From UBA1413 sp964472165 (GTDB lineage Bacteria; Bacteroidota; Bacteroidia; Bacteroidales; Prolixibacteraceae): a stretch of 50,419 bases of DNA. Of this stretch, positions 34,369 through 43,017 are shown in pieces. How positions within the stretch are numbered: the first letter of the stretch is position 1; each line of letters starts with the position of its first letter. The notes below the pieces were generated by a model that saw only the letters and a list, made by a program, of their open reading frames with translations, did not search any database and had not been told where the DNA came from. The stretch is from NCBI GenBank assembly GCA_964472165.1, contig CAYYJE010000007.1, positions 1 through 50,419 of the forward strand, written 5' to 3'. The position numbers and the translations under genes were made by a program.

Positions 34369-35119
34369 GGTGGGTATGTTTTTCCAGAACCGTATGGGGA
34401 ATATCTCCGTGGGAAAGTACCTGGATGGGACAGTTGTAAGCCCTCAGGTCGTCGGGGGTTATGATGGCCGAGGTATGGTAATGGAGCCTCCGGTTCACGC
34501 ACGCGATGGTGCGGACATAGCTGGTGATGGTCCCCACATCGTGCGATACCAGCAGTATGGCCATCTTTTCGTTGAGGACCCTCAGTTTTTCATAGAGTTC
34601 CCCTTCAAATTGATTGTCGACGTATGTGTCGGGCTCATCCAGAATCAGCAGTCTGGGATCGCTGATCAGTGCCCGGCATAAAAATGCCCTTTGCATTTGT
34701 CCACCCGAGAGTTCACCGATGGCTTTCCGGTGAAGGCCGGCAATGCCCATCTCCTCCAGGAGCTCCGAAGCTCTGCGCTTTTCCTGAGATGCGGTGTCAA
34801 AGGGAATGTTGCGCATCAGGGATCCCGAACGGACCACATCCATGACCGTAATGGGGAACCGGCGGTCGATATTTTTTACCTGGGGCAGGTATCCGATAGG
34901 CCGCTTCAGCCGGGGCAAATCCTCCCTGAAATAGAGCTTCCCCTTGTCGGGGCGGACAATACCCATGATGATCCTGACCAGTGTCGACTTACCTCCTCCG
35001 TTGGGGCCAATCATCCCGATGAAGTCACGGTCGAAAATCTTAAGGTCGACATCTTCCAGCACCGGCTCCCTCTCATATGCAAAGGTCACGTGGTTAATAT
35101 GTACCAATGGCTTTTCCAT
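34361..35119 (-). CDS. znuC: Zinc/manganese ABC transporter ATP-binding protein (ZnuC family)
   Basis: 252 residues. Walker A is GPNGGGKSTLVR (K44), the ABC signature is GELSGGQMQRAFLCRAL, Walker B is LLILDEPDTYVD, and the switch His is in LLVSHDVGT. The VTFAYEREPVLEDVDL start is typical of metal-importer ATPases. It drives uptake together with the overlapping permease. Its ATG overlaps the stop of the binding-protein gene by one base (TGATG), showing translational coupling. Confidence 0.93.
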   Translation of the reverse strand: MEKPLVHINHVTFAYEREPVLEDVDLKIFDRDFIGMIGPNGGGKSTLVRIIMGIVRPDKGKLYFREDLPRLKRPIGYLPQVKNIDRRFPITVMDVVRSGSLMRNIPFDTASQEKRRASELLEEMGIAGLHRKAIGELSGGQMQRAFLCRALISDPRLLILDEPDTYVDNQFEGELYEKLRVLNEKMAILLVSHDVGTITSYVRTIACVNRRLHYHTSAIITPDDLRAYNCPIQVLSHGDIPHTVLEKHTHHG

Positions 35120-35979
35120 CAGTTTTCACTGATTTGCCGGGCGATTCCGGTAAGGTTGGCACTCCAGTCGGGATTAAGGGGCCATATCTGAATGACGCTT
35201 CCTTCGATTTCCCTGGCAAAGACTGTTGCCAGTTCGCGGTCAAATTCACTCTGGATATAAATCACCCTGATATTTTCTGTACGTGCGGTCTGTACAAGCT
35301 GTGCCAGTTGTCCCGGCGTGGGTTCCTTACCATCCTGCTCGACTGAGAGCTGTACCAGTCCGTAATCCCTGGCAAAATAGGTCAGCGAAGGATGGTAGGA
35401 GATCACCTTTTTCCCGGCGGAATTATCCAGGATCTCCCTGATTTCCCTGTCCGTGGCATCGATCTCTTTTAAAAACTCCTCATACTTTGCTGTGTATTCC
35501 TTTTTCTTTTCCGGGTTGATCTTTGTAAGTTCCTCCAGGATTCGGGCAGCCATGACCCTTACATTGGCAGGTGACAACCAGGTGTGTGGGTCAATGCCAC
35601 TCTTTCCGCCCCGCGGATCTGACGAATTTCCCCCGATCAATGCCACACCTTCCGAAAGATCGGCCACCTCCATGCGGGGATTTACCTCCCCGATTCTCTC
35701 CTTCCAGGAAAGTTCAAAGCCCACGAATCCCATCCTCAGCCAAAGCCGGGCTTCTGAAATCTCAGCCATCTGGGCGGGAAGCAGGCTATAGGTAGTGGGA
35801 TTCGCCCCGTGAGGAATCAGTAATGAAATTTTGAAATCACTGCCGCCAATCTTTTCGACAAAGGTTTTTTGGGGAAGAATGCTCACCAGTATCACTGGTT
35901 TTTCCCCCACCCGGGGGCTGCGAGTCCCGCAACCCATCGCCACAAGGGCCACGGTGGCCAGAATTAATAACTTTCTCAT
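35119..35979 (-). CDS. znuA: Metal-binding lipoprotein of the zinc/manganese ABC transporter (ZnuA family)
   Basis: About 286 residues from the ATG at 35979, which gives a compact lipoprotein signal (MRKLLILATVALVAMGC, Cys17). ATGs at 35988 and 36003 are alternatives. Cluster A-I binding-protein signatures with the metal ligands: His in PHGANPTTY, His in DPHTWLSP, His in SYHPSLTYFARDYG, and an acidic residue in QSEFDRE. It catches the metal ion in the periplasm and passes it to the permease. The His-rich loop of many zinc-specific ZnuA proteins is replaced by a short Gly/Asp segment (GGNSSDPRGGKSG), so specificity is open. First gene of the unit. Confidence 0.9.
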   Translation of the reverse strand: MRKLLILATVALVAMGCGTRSPRVGEKPVILVSILPQKTFVEKIGGSDFKISLLIPHGANPTTYSLLPAQMAEISEARLWLRMGFVGFELSWKERIGEVNPRMEVADLSEGVALIGGNSSDPRGGKSGIDPHTWLSPANVRVMAARILEELTKINPEKKKEYTAKYEEFLKEIDATDREIREILDNSAGKKVISYHPSLTYFARDYGLVQLSVEQDGKEPTPGQLAQLVQTARTENIRVIYIQSEFDRELATVFAREIEGSVIQIWPLNPDWSANLTGIARQISEN

Positions 35980-36102
35980 ATTGTTCATTTCTTGCGCATG
36001 CATTTCTGCAAATGTAATGTTTTGCTTCCGGGAATAAAATCAGGGAACATGTTATCAGTCAAGCCAAAAATCTTTAAATTCAGCCATTCAAATTTTTATG
36101 CC

Positions 36103-38832
36103 ATGTTGATCGAGTTTCAGATAGCGTACAAAACCTGGTATGGCCAGCAACTTATGATCGTGGGATCCCATCCTTTGCTGGGGAGTGGTTCCCTGGACAT
36201 GGCGATGCCAATGGATTATTCTCCGGAGAACGGGGGGTTATGGCGCTTTCGCCTTGAAACACCTGAGGAGGTCTCCTTTCATTACCGTTATTTCATCAGA
36301 AACAGCCAGGAAGGCACGGTGACCAGGGAATGGGGAAATGACCGGCTTTTCAGGACCCGGCCCGACGAACAAGGATGGGTGTTGTTGCGTGACCAGTGGC
36401 GCCCGATGTCGGATCCTGCCTATGTACTCTGTTCTTCCGCATTTACGAAGGCACTCTTCAGGCAGGAGGAAGTGGCTGCCTCACCTGTGCCCCTGCTTCC
36501 GGGAAGAAAAAAGAGTGTGGTGGTCCGTTTCCGTCCCCTGGCTTCCCGGGTGTTGCCCGAACAACAACTGGCTGTTTGCGGAAGCTCCTCCCTCCTGGGA
36601 AGCTGGGATGTCGCCAATGCCCTGAAAGCCGGAAACAGCCAGTTCCCGGAGTGGTCGTGCGAGGTTACCCTTCCCGTAACCGACTTTCCACTGAACTACA
36701 AATATGTGATCCTCGACCAGGCACACAAAAATGTCATCTGGGAGGAAGGGGGTGACCGCACCATTCTCCTGCCTGACTCCGTGCATCCTCAGGTAATTGA
36801 GATCCGGGATGAAAAGTTTTCCTACCCCGGTTCCCCGTGGAAAGGTGCAGGCGTTGCCATCCCTGTATTTTCCCTCCGGCGGAAACGGGGCTTCGGTGTG
36901 GGTGAGTTTTCAGACCTGATGTGGCTTGCCGACTGGGCTGCGTCGGTGGGGATCCGGATGATCCAGATCCTTCCCGTCAACGATACCGTGGCTACACACA
37001 CCTGGCACGACTCTTACCCCTACGCGGCGATTTCAGTGTTCGCCCTCCACCCCCTCTATATCAACCTGCTGAAAATCGGCAACCTTCATTCAGCCATCAC
37101 CCAGCGTATTGTCGATGCCCAGGGTGAATACCTTGATTCACTCCGGCAGATGGATTATGAGGCGGTAATGACCCTGAAATCGAGATTTTTTAAGTTGATT
37201 TATGACCAGCAGAAGAAGGAGTTTCTGACGGATCCGGGGTGTCAGGCTTTTTTCGCCCGCAACGAATATTGGCTGAAACCCTATGCCGCCTTTTCCTATC
37301 TGAGGGATCTCTTTAACACGCCTGATTTTACCCGCTGGGACGGTTTCACCGGTTTCAATGCAGGGCTCCTCAGGGAACTCACCGATCCGGCAGCGCCCCA
37401 TTACGACGACATTGCCATTCACTATTTCATACAGTACCATGCCCACTGCCAGCTTCTGGAAGCCGCTGAATATGCCCGTTCCCGGGGAGTGATCCTCAAG
37501 GGTGACATTCCCATCGGCATTTATCGCAACAGCGTGGATGCCTGGGTGAATCCCCGCCTCTACCATATGGATTGCCAGGCCGGAGCCCCACCCGACGACT
37601 TTTCGGCCACCGGCCAGAATTGGCGCTTCCCCACTTATAACTGGGAAGCCATGGCCCACGACAACTACAGTTGGTGGCAACAGCGGCTTCGCCAGATGTC
37701 CGCTTATTTCGATGCCTTCCGCATCGACCATATCCTGGGATTCTTTCGCATCTGGGAGATCCCTGCCAGCCAGGTACAGGGCTTAATGGGCTATTTCAAC
37801 CCCAGTATTCCATATTCCCGTGAGGAGATCCTGTACAAGGGGATACGGTTCGACGAAAACAGGTTCTGCAAGCCTTACATCCGTGAGCATTTTCTGGGGG
37901 AGATCTTTGGAGAACTCACGGGAGAGGTGAAAAATACTTTTCTGGAGGAGTATGCCCCCGGGTGCTATGCCCTGCGTCCTCCCTTTGATACCCAGCAGAA
38001 GATAGAGGCATTTCTTGCTCCGTCGCCCGATGACGATGCCGACCGGAGAGCCTCTCTTAACCGGCTGAAGCAGGGACTTTTTGACCTGGTGGCGGAGGTG
38101 CTGTTTCTGGAAGCTCCCGGATCGGGTGCAAAAGCCTGGTTCCCGCGAAATTCCTTCCATTCGACTCACTCCTTCAGGGAGCTGGATCCGGAAACCCGCA
38201 GGCTCCTCGATGAAATCTATATCGATTATTTCTACCGCCGGAACGAGGAGTTCTGGCGGGGAAAAGCCTTGCAGAAATTGCCGGCTGTGAAGTCGGCCAC
38301 TGAAATGCTTCTTTGTGGCGAAGACCTGGGAATGGTCCCGGCCTGTGTTCCCGATGTGATGAACGACCTCGGAATTCTTAGCCTTGAGGTGCAGCGGATG
38401 CCCAAGAATCCGAAGGTTGAGTTCGGAAATCCCGCTCATTACCCTTACCTGTCGGTGGCAACACCCTCTTCGCACGATACCTCCACCCTAAGGGGATGGT
38501 GGGAGGAAGACCGGCAGAGAACCCAAAAGTACTATAACCAGTGTCTGGGGCACCAGGGAGAAGCCCCGGTAACCTGTACCCCGGAAATGGTGAGGGAAAT
38601 TGTGACCCGGCATCTCTGGTCACCGGCCATGTGGACCGTCTTTCCCATCCAGGATCTCCTGGGTATGGACGAAGCATTGCGATATCCCGATCCCCGGGCT
38701 GAAAGAATTAACCAGCCGGGGAACCCTGACCATTACTGGCGTTACCGCTTTCATATTCCCCTGGAAGAACTTCCGGGGAAAGATGAATTCAATGAGATGC
38801 TTCGTAAGCTGATTGCAGAATCAGGCAGATAG
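36103..38832 (+). CDS. malQ: 4-alpha-glucanotransferase (GH77) with two N-terminal CBM20 domains
   Basis: 909 residues from the ATG at 36103, where the first CBM20 domain begins; an upstream start at 35992 overlaps the divergent znuA. Two starch-binding CBM20 modules lie at about 1-110 (VGSHPLLGSG) and 125-230 (VCGSSSLLGSWD). The GH77 barrel follows from about 265: nucleophile Asp542 in FRIDHILGFFRIWE, acid/base Glu740 in LCGEDLGMVP, and Asp792 in SSHDTSTLRGWW. It moves alpha-1,4-glucan segments between maltodextrins or glycogen in the cytoplasm. The tandem-CBM20 layout is that of plant DPE2 and many Bacteroidota enzymes rather than E. coli MalQ. No other maltose genes are nearby. Confidence 0.94.
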   Translation: MLIEFQIAYKTWYGQQLMIVGSHPLLGSGSLDMAMPMDYSPENGGLWRFRLETPEEVSFHYRYFIRNSQEGTVTREWGNDRLFRTRPDEQGWVLLRDQWRPMSDPAYVLCSSAFTKALFRQEEVAASPVPLLPGRKKSVVVRFRPLASRVLPEQQLAVCGSSSLLGSWDVANALKAGNSQFPEWSCEVTLPVTDFPLNYKYVILDQAHKNVIWEEGGDRTILLPDSVHPQVIEIRDEKFSYPGSPWKGAGVAIPVFSLRRKRGFGVGEFSDLMWLADWAASVGIRMIQILPVNDTVATHTWHDSYPYAAISVFALHPLYINLLKIGNLHSAITQRIVDAQGEYLDSLRQMDYEAVMTLKSRFFKLIYDQQKKEFLTDPGCQAFFARNEYWLKPYAAFSYLRDLFNTPDFTRWDGFTGFNAGLLRELTDPAAPHYDDIAIHYFIQYHAHCQLLEAAEYARSRGVILKGDIPIGIYRNSVDAWVNPRLYHMDCQAGAPPDDFSATGQNWRFPTYNWEAMAHDNYSWWQQRLRQMSAYFDAFRIDHILGFFRIWEIPASQVQGLMGYFNPSIPYSREEILYKGIRFDENRFCKPYIREHFLGEIFGELTGEVKNTFLEEYAPGCYALRPPFDTQQKIEAFLAPSPDDDADRRASLNRLKQGLFDLVAEVLFLEAPGSGAKAWFPRNSFHSTHSFRELDPETRRLLDEIYIDYFYRRNEEFWRGKALQKLPAVKSATEMLLCGEDLGMVPACVPDVMNDLGILSLEVQRMPKNPKVEFGNPAHYPYLSVATPSSHDTSTLRGWWEEDRQRTQKYYNQCLGHQGEAPVTCTPEMVREIVTRHLWSPAMWTVFPIQDLLGMDEALRYPDPRAERINQPGNPDHYWRYRFHIPLEELPGKDEFNEMLRKLIAESGR

Positions 38833-38838
38833 GGCTGC

Positions 38839-39138
38839 TTAGCCGGCCTCATTTTTCCGTGATTTTGGCCTGAGAGGTTTGATACCCCGGGGCGGCACCG
38901 GATCATATCCGCTGGTTCCCCAGGGATGACAACGCGCAATCCTCCGGGTGGCCAGCCAGAATCCCCTGAAAGGGCCGTGAATTTTCACTGCCTCCACCGC
39001 ATAGGCCGAACAGGTGGGATAATGCCTGCAGGAGGCCGGAGTAAAGGGTGAGATGGCATATTTGTAAATGTAGACCGGGACCAGGATCACCTGTCCCAAA
39101 AGCTTCAGTATCCATTCCCCTGTTTTGCGCAACCTCAT
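38839..39138 (-). CDS. yidD: Membrane protein insertion efficiency factor YidD
   Basis: 99 residues. An N-terminal amphipathic/hydrophobic segment (about 10-28) precedes the family core ISPFTPASCRHYPTCSAYA and HPWGTSGYDPVP. YidD is a small peripheral inner-membrane protein aiding YidC-dependent insertion. It is usually next to rnpA/yidC, but here it stands alone, convergent with malQ and divergent from the antiporter gene. The slightly long C-terminus ends in a basic tail. Confidence 0.93.
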   Translation of the reverse strand: MRLRKTGEWILKLLGQVILVPVYIYKYAISPFTPASCRHYPTCSAYAVEAVKIHGPFRGFWLATRRIARCHPWGTSGYDPVPPRGIKPLRPKSRKNEAG

Positions 39139-39227
39139 ATCCTGCTTTGTTGATCCTGTAAAGGTAATTAATTCCTTTTTCTTTCAAATTGTGGCCTGTA
39201 CATGCCTTAAAGTTATCCGAATCCGGT

Positions 39228-39235
39228 TATTTTTG
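39228..39235 (+). promoter_or_regulatory. Candidate -7 box for the K+/H+ antiporter gene
   Basis: TATTTTTG is a full match to TAnnTTTG, 53 nt before the likely start. No good TTTG is found at -33. Confidence 0.4.
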
Positions 39236-39287
39236 TAAAAACGACCTCTGAAGTGACAGTCTTTGTGTTGTGAAGAGGTATTAAATA

Positions 39288-40805
39288 TTGTGTGTGGGTA
39301 GGGAAATTTCTCTGGAACTGATTATGCTGGGGCTTTCGTTCCTCTTTTTCATCAGCATCATTGCCAGCAAGGCGGGATTTCGCTTTGGGGTTCCCGTGTT
39401 GCTCCTCTTTCTGGTGATCGGAATGGTGAGTGGCAGCGACGGACTGGGGATTCAGTTTGAAAATTACCATGTGGCCCAGGTGATCGGTACCCTTGCCCTC
39501 TGCATCATTCTTTTTTCAGGGGGCCTCGATACCCGGATCAAGGATATTCAGCCGGTGCTGGGACCGGGAATTGTCCTGGCCACGGCAGGGGTTTTTCTCA
39601 CGGCCCTGGTCACTGGCCTTCTTATCTGGTGGATCAGCGGCATGACTCAGCAGGGGGCTGGAATCGGATTTCTCACCTCCATTTTGCTGGCCTCCACCAT
39701 GGCTTCCACAGACTCAGCCTCGGTGTTTGCCATCCTCCGGACCCGTAAAGTCAGCCTGAAGAACAACCTCAAACCCATGCTGGAGCTTGAAAGCGGGAGT
39801 AACGACCCCATGGCTTTTCTGCTGACCATTACCTTTATTGATATCATCCTTCAGGGATCAGTACCTCACATCGGGCTGGTCCTTGGCAAGATAGCCTGGC
39901 AGCTGGCTATTGGCGCCCTGGCAGGTTTTTTGATAGGAAAACTAACGGTTTATGTGGTCAACCGGATTGATATCGGGTATGACTCCCTTTATCCGATTCT
40001 GGTGTTTACGGCGGCGATATTTATCTATTCATCCACCTATTTTCTGAAGGGCAACGGTTTTCTGGCCATCTATATCGGGGGACTCATCATCGGGAATTCC
40101 CGGTTCGTACATAAAAGGTCGGCCATCAGTTTCTTCGACGGGTTGGCCTGGCTGAGCCAGATCCTCCTTTTCCTGACGCTGGGACTACTCGTGAATCCTC
40201 ATGAACTGGTGCCGGTCATTGTCCCCGGCCTCCTGGTGAGCCTGGCTCTCATTTTCGTCTCCCGTCCGCTGAGCGTTTTCCTCTCCCTTCTGCCTTTCCG
40301 GAATATCGGTTTCCGTTCAAAAACCTATATTTCATGGGTTGGGCTCAGGGGTGCCGTACCCATTATCTTCGCCATCTACACCCTTGATGCCGGGGTTCCC
40401 CATGCCCGGTTCATTTTTAATATTGTCTTTTTTGTCACCCTCGTCTCCCTGCTGGTTCAGGGAACCACGCTGGCAAAGGTAGCCCACTGGCTGGGAGTGT
40501 CTAAAAAATACAAACCTTCACGGCCGGTGGATTTCGATTTCGAATCGGAAGAGATCAAGTCGATCAGGGTGGAGGTCACTTTAACGGAAAAAACCCTGGA
40601 AAACGGTAACCGGCTGATAGACATCCTTCTCCCCGAGAAAACGCTGGTCGTCCTGGTCAAACGGGGCAGCAACTTCTTCGTGCCTGCCGGGAGCACCCCG
40701 TTAATGGCCGGGGATAAACTGCTGATGATTACCGACGATTATAAGTCTCTTACCCAGACCTGTAAAATAAAGGGAATGAGCGGGTATAAAATCTCCAATT
40801 CCTGA
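39288..40805 (+). CDS. K+/H+ antiporter, CPA1 family (NhaP2/CvrA type)
   Basis: Up to 505 residues. About twelve transmembrane helices cover residues 8-395. Family marks are GVPVLLLFLVIGMVSGSDG early, STMASTDSASVFAILR and ELESGSNDPMAFLLT in the middle (ion-binding Asp), and WVGLRGAVPIIFAIY later. A C-terminal TrkA_C-like domain (about 420-495) probably senses nucleotide or ion. It exchanges potassium (or sodium) for protons to regulate cytoplasmic pH and osmotic state. The start is uncertain: TTG at 39288, GTG at 39294 and ATG at 39324 are in frame; the last would shorten the first helix, so one of the former is preferred. Confidence 0.9.
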   Translation: MCVGREISLELIMLGLSFLFFISIIASKAGFRFGVPVLLLFLVIGMVSGSDGLGIQFENYHVAQVIGTLALCIILFSGGLDTRIKDIQPVLGPGIVLATAGVFLTALVTGLLIWWISGMTQQGAGIGFLTSILLASTMASTDSASVFAILRTRKVSLKNNLKPMLELESGSNDPMAFLLTITFIDIILQGSVPHIGLVLGKIAWQLAIGALAGFLIGKLTVYVVNRIDIGYDSLYPILVFTAAIFIYSSTYFLKGNGFLAIYIGGLIIGNSRFVHKRSAISFFDGLAWLSQILLFLTLGLLVNPHELVPVIVPGLLVSLALIFVSRPLSVFLSLLPFRNIGFRSKTYISWVGLRGAVPIIFAIYTLDAGVPHARFIFNIVFFVTLVSLLVQGTTLAKVAHWLGVSKKYKPSRPVDFDFESEEIKSIRVEVTLTEKTLENGNRLIDILLPEKTLVVLVKRGSNFFVPAGSTPLMAGDKLLMITDDYKSLTQTCKIKGMSGYKISNS

Positions 40806-40876
40806 AAAACCGGGGTACAAGGAGCTGATGTCCGCTCAAATACCCGGGAAAAAGTCAGGGTGTGTCCGGCGTGGTG

Positions 40877-40909
40877 TAAAAAAAAGCGGTGGTCAGACTG
40901 CCACCGCTT
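40877..40909 (-). terminator. Intrinsic terminator for the acyl-CoA synthetase gene
   Basis: Perfect 9-bp stem AAGCGGTGG / CCACCGCTT with an 8-nt loop. On the minus strand it is followed by a run of about eight T. It lies 178 nt beyond the end of the minus-strand synthetase gene. Confidence 0.85.
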
Positions 40910-41086
40910 CCTTCTCGAAAGACAAACAACGGATGATCTTTCCCTTTCTGCATCAACAACCAATCAACTTATTAAAGTCAATAAAAACAAAGGTTAAAAT
41001 CAATTGAGGGTACGCATTCAGCAGGGCTTTATTACAGCCTTTGCATGAATTAACAAATTTTAACCGTTTGTCAGGTCACTGTGGAT

Positions 41087-42727
41087 TCACACGTATTTAA
41101 ACCGTTTGATATTTTTCTTGGGAGTTTTTTCGAACTCTTCCTTCACCAGCTGAATTTCAGTTACATTCTCATACTTGGGAAGTTCGTGATTCAGTTTTTT
41201 CAGGTTTTCTTCCATGAGGTGGGGCAGTTGGTCATTCCCGATATTGTCGGCTTTCATGGCTTCAAAGTCGGGATAGACCAGTGCCACCAGTTTGTGGTTC
41301 CTGTCAGTCACCACACATTCACCAATATAGGGGAGGTTGTTGAGTTTGGCCTCAATCTCTTCCGGATAAATATTTTGCCCGGAAGGACCCAGGATCATAT
41401 TTTTTGAGCGGCCGCGGATGTAGACAAACTGGTTGGCATCGGTAATGCCCAGGTCGCCGGTACGCAACCACCCGTCGTCTGTAAAGGCTTCTTTGGTGGC
41501 CTGTTCATTTTTAAAATATCCCAGCATCACATTATCGCCCTTAACCTGAATCTCTCCGACGACTTTGAAGGGATCTTCAGAGTCAATGCGCATTTCCATG
41601 CGGTCGACCAGTTTCCCTGCGGAGGTGGGCATGGTCTTGTCCCATCCCGCATAGCTGATCAACGGGCCACATTCGGTCATTCCATAACCCACGGTGATGG
41701 GGAATTTTATTCTTTTAAAAAATTTCTCCACGTCGGCACTAAGCGGGGCACCTCCGATGACGATTTCAAAGAACCTTCCGCCAAAGGTTTCCACGAGTTT
41801 CTCCCGGACTTTTTTCAGGATGATTCCCGAAAGGCCGGGAATGGCCAGGGCAATCTTCATCACCGGTTTGTCAAGGGTGGGAAGGATCCTTTTTTTGTAA
41901 ATTTTCTCAATGATCAAGGGTACCGACAAGATCAGGTGAGGCTTTACTTTGCCGAATGCCTGGGTGATCACCTGAGGTGAAGGCATTTTGGCCAGGAAAG
42001 AGATGTGGCATCCCACGGTTACAGGAAAGAGAAATTCAAACAGCAATCCGTAGACATGCGCCATCGGGAGGAAAGAAACAATTTTATGATCGGGTTTCAG
42101 TGGCATATATTCCTGCGCAAACAAAATGTTGGAAACCAGGCTTCGCTCGGGGATCATCACCCCTTTGGTGAATCCTGAAGTTCCTGAAGTGTAGGATATG
42201 ATGCAGCAGTCCTCCCTGTCCCACTTGTAAAATCCGAGCGCCCTTGCCGCATCGGGATTCTTTTTGTAGTAGGCAAAAGCATCAGCCAGTTTGGTGGCTG
42301 CATCCGGATCTTTGGAGGTATGGATGGTAAAATCATCAAGAACTATCACCGTCTCAACCCCATCAGCCTTTTTCAGGTCGATTTTTTCGAGCAGCGATTT
42401 CTGAACGAACACAATCTTTGACTCCGAGTGGGTCAGAATGTGGTTGGTATTGGCAATATTAAAGTCGGGAAGAACTGGTACAACAATGGCACCGGAAGTT
42501 AAAACGGAAAGAAAAGTGGTTCCCCAGCGGGCTGAATTCCTCCCCAGTACAGCGACCTTGTCGCCCCTTTTTATTCCGGAGACCTGGTAAAAAAGCTGCA
42601 GCGATTTAATCATTTCCGCCACTTCCCCGTATTTTAAATCTCCTCCGTCAAAATCGGAAAAAGCAAGATTATCCCAGTTGGCCAGGATCGGCTTTTCATA
42701 CAATTGCGCCAGTGATGTGGTTGCCAT
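41087..42727 (-). CDS. AMP-forming long-chain acyl-CoA synthetase-like ligase
   Basis: 546 residues of the ANL adenylating superfamily. The phosphate loop is SYTSGTSGFTKG (about 178-189). Other blocks are SFLPMAHVYGLLFEFL, GYGMTECGPLIS, DGWLRTGDLG and GPSGQNIYPEEIE, with the adenylation Lys expected in PKKNIKRFKYV at the end. It activates a fatty acid to acyl-AMP and then acyl-CoA; slight shortening relative to E. coli FadD is normal for FadD-like proteins in this phylum. The substrate chain length is not visible in sequence. It is transcribed alone, with a clear terminator downstream. Confidence 0.9.
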   Translation of the reverse strand: MATTSLAQLYEKPILANWDNLAFSDFDGGDLKYGEVAEMIKSLQLFYQVSGIKRGDKVAVLGRNSARWGTTFLSVLTSGAIVVPVLPDFNIANTNHILTHSESKIVFVQKSLLEKIDLKKADGVETVIVLDDFTIHTSKDPDAATKLADAFAYYKKNPDAARALGFYKWDREDCCIISYTSGTSGFTKGVMIPERSLVSNILFAQEYMPLKPDHKIVSFLPMAHVYGLLFEFLFPVTVGCHISFLAKMPSPQVITQAFGKVKPHLILSVPLIIEKIYKKRILPTLDKPVMKIALAIPGLSGIILKKVREKLVETFGGRFFEIVIGGAPLSADVEKFFKRIKFPITVGYGMTECGPLISYAGWDKTMPTSAGKLVDRMEMRIDSEDPFKVVGEIQVKGDNVMLGYFKNEQATKEAFTDDGWLRTGDLGITDANQFVYIRGRSKNMILGPSGQNIYPEEIEAKLNNLPYIGECVVTDRNHKLVALVYPDFEAMKADNIGNDQLPHLMEENLKKLNHELPKYENVTEIQLVKEEFEKTPKKNIKRFKYV

Positions 42728-42731
42728 ATGC

Positions 42732-42739
42732 CAAAATTA
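42732..42739 (-). promoter_or_regulatory. Candidate -7 box for the acyl-CoA synthetase gene
   Basis: On the minus strand this reads TAATTTTG, fitting TAnnTTTG, only 4 nt before the ATG at 42727. That would give an almost leaderless mRNA, or it may be a chance match. Confidence 0.25.
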
Positions 42740-42956
42740 TAATATAGTGTAAATTAATGTTTTATGTTCGGGTCGCCCTGCCTGTAGAAGCCCAGAGGTT
42801 GCCTGGATTCAAAAGTATCAAATTTGGATTCATAAAAAAAACCGTAACCCTGAAAATATTGGAAGAGAATGAAATTCAATCCCAGGTTCCCACTCTTTTT
42901 TTTAGACTTTGGTCCGGATTGTTAAAAAGTTTTATTGGGTGATGGTTATTATAAGT

Positions 42957-42985
42957 AAAAAAAAGGCTGCCCTTTTGAGACAGCC
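42957..42985 (-). terminator. Intrinsic terminator after mutB
   Basis: On the minus strand a short GC stem GGCTG / CAGCC with an 11-nt loop is followed by eight T. It lies about 30 nt past the mutB stop and closes the mutA-mutB unit. Confidence 0.7.
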
Positions 42986-43017
42986 ACTTTATTTTTAAGC
43001 GATTAACCATTTATCGG

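Noticed and set aside
42757..42942. 61-codon plus-strand open frame between the acyl-CoA synthetase and mutB
   Set aside because: No ribosome-binding site, no recognisable motif, and it lies in AT-rich intergenic DNA.
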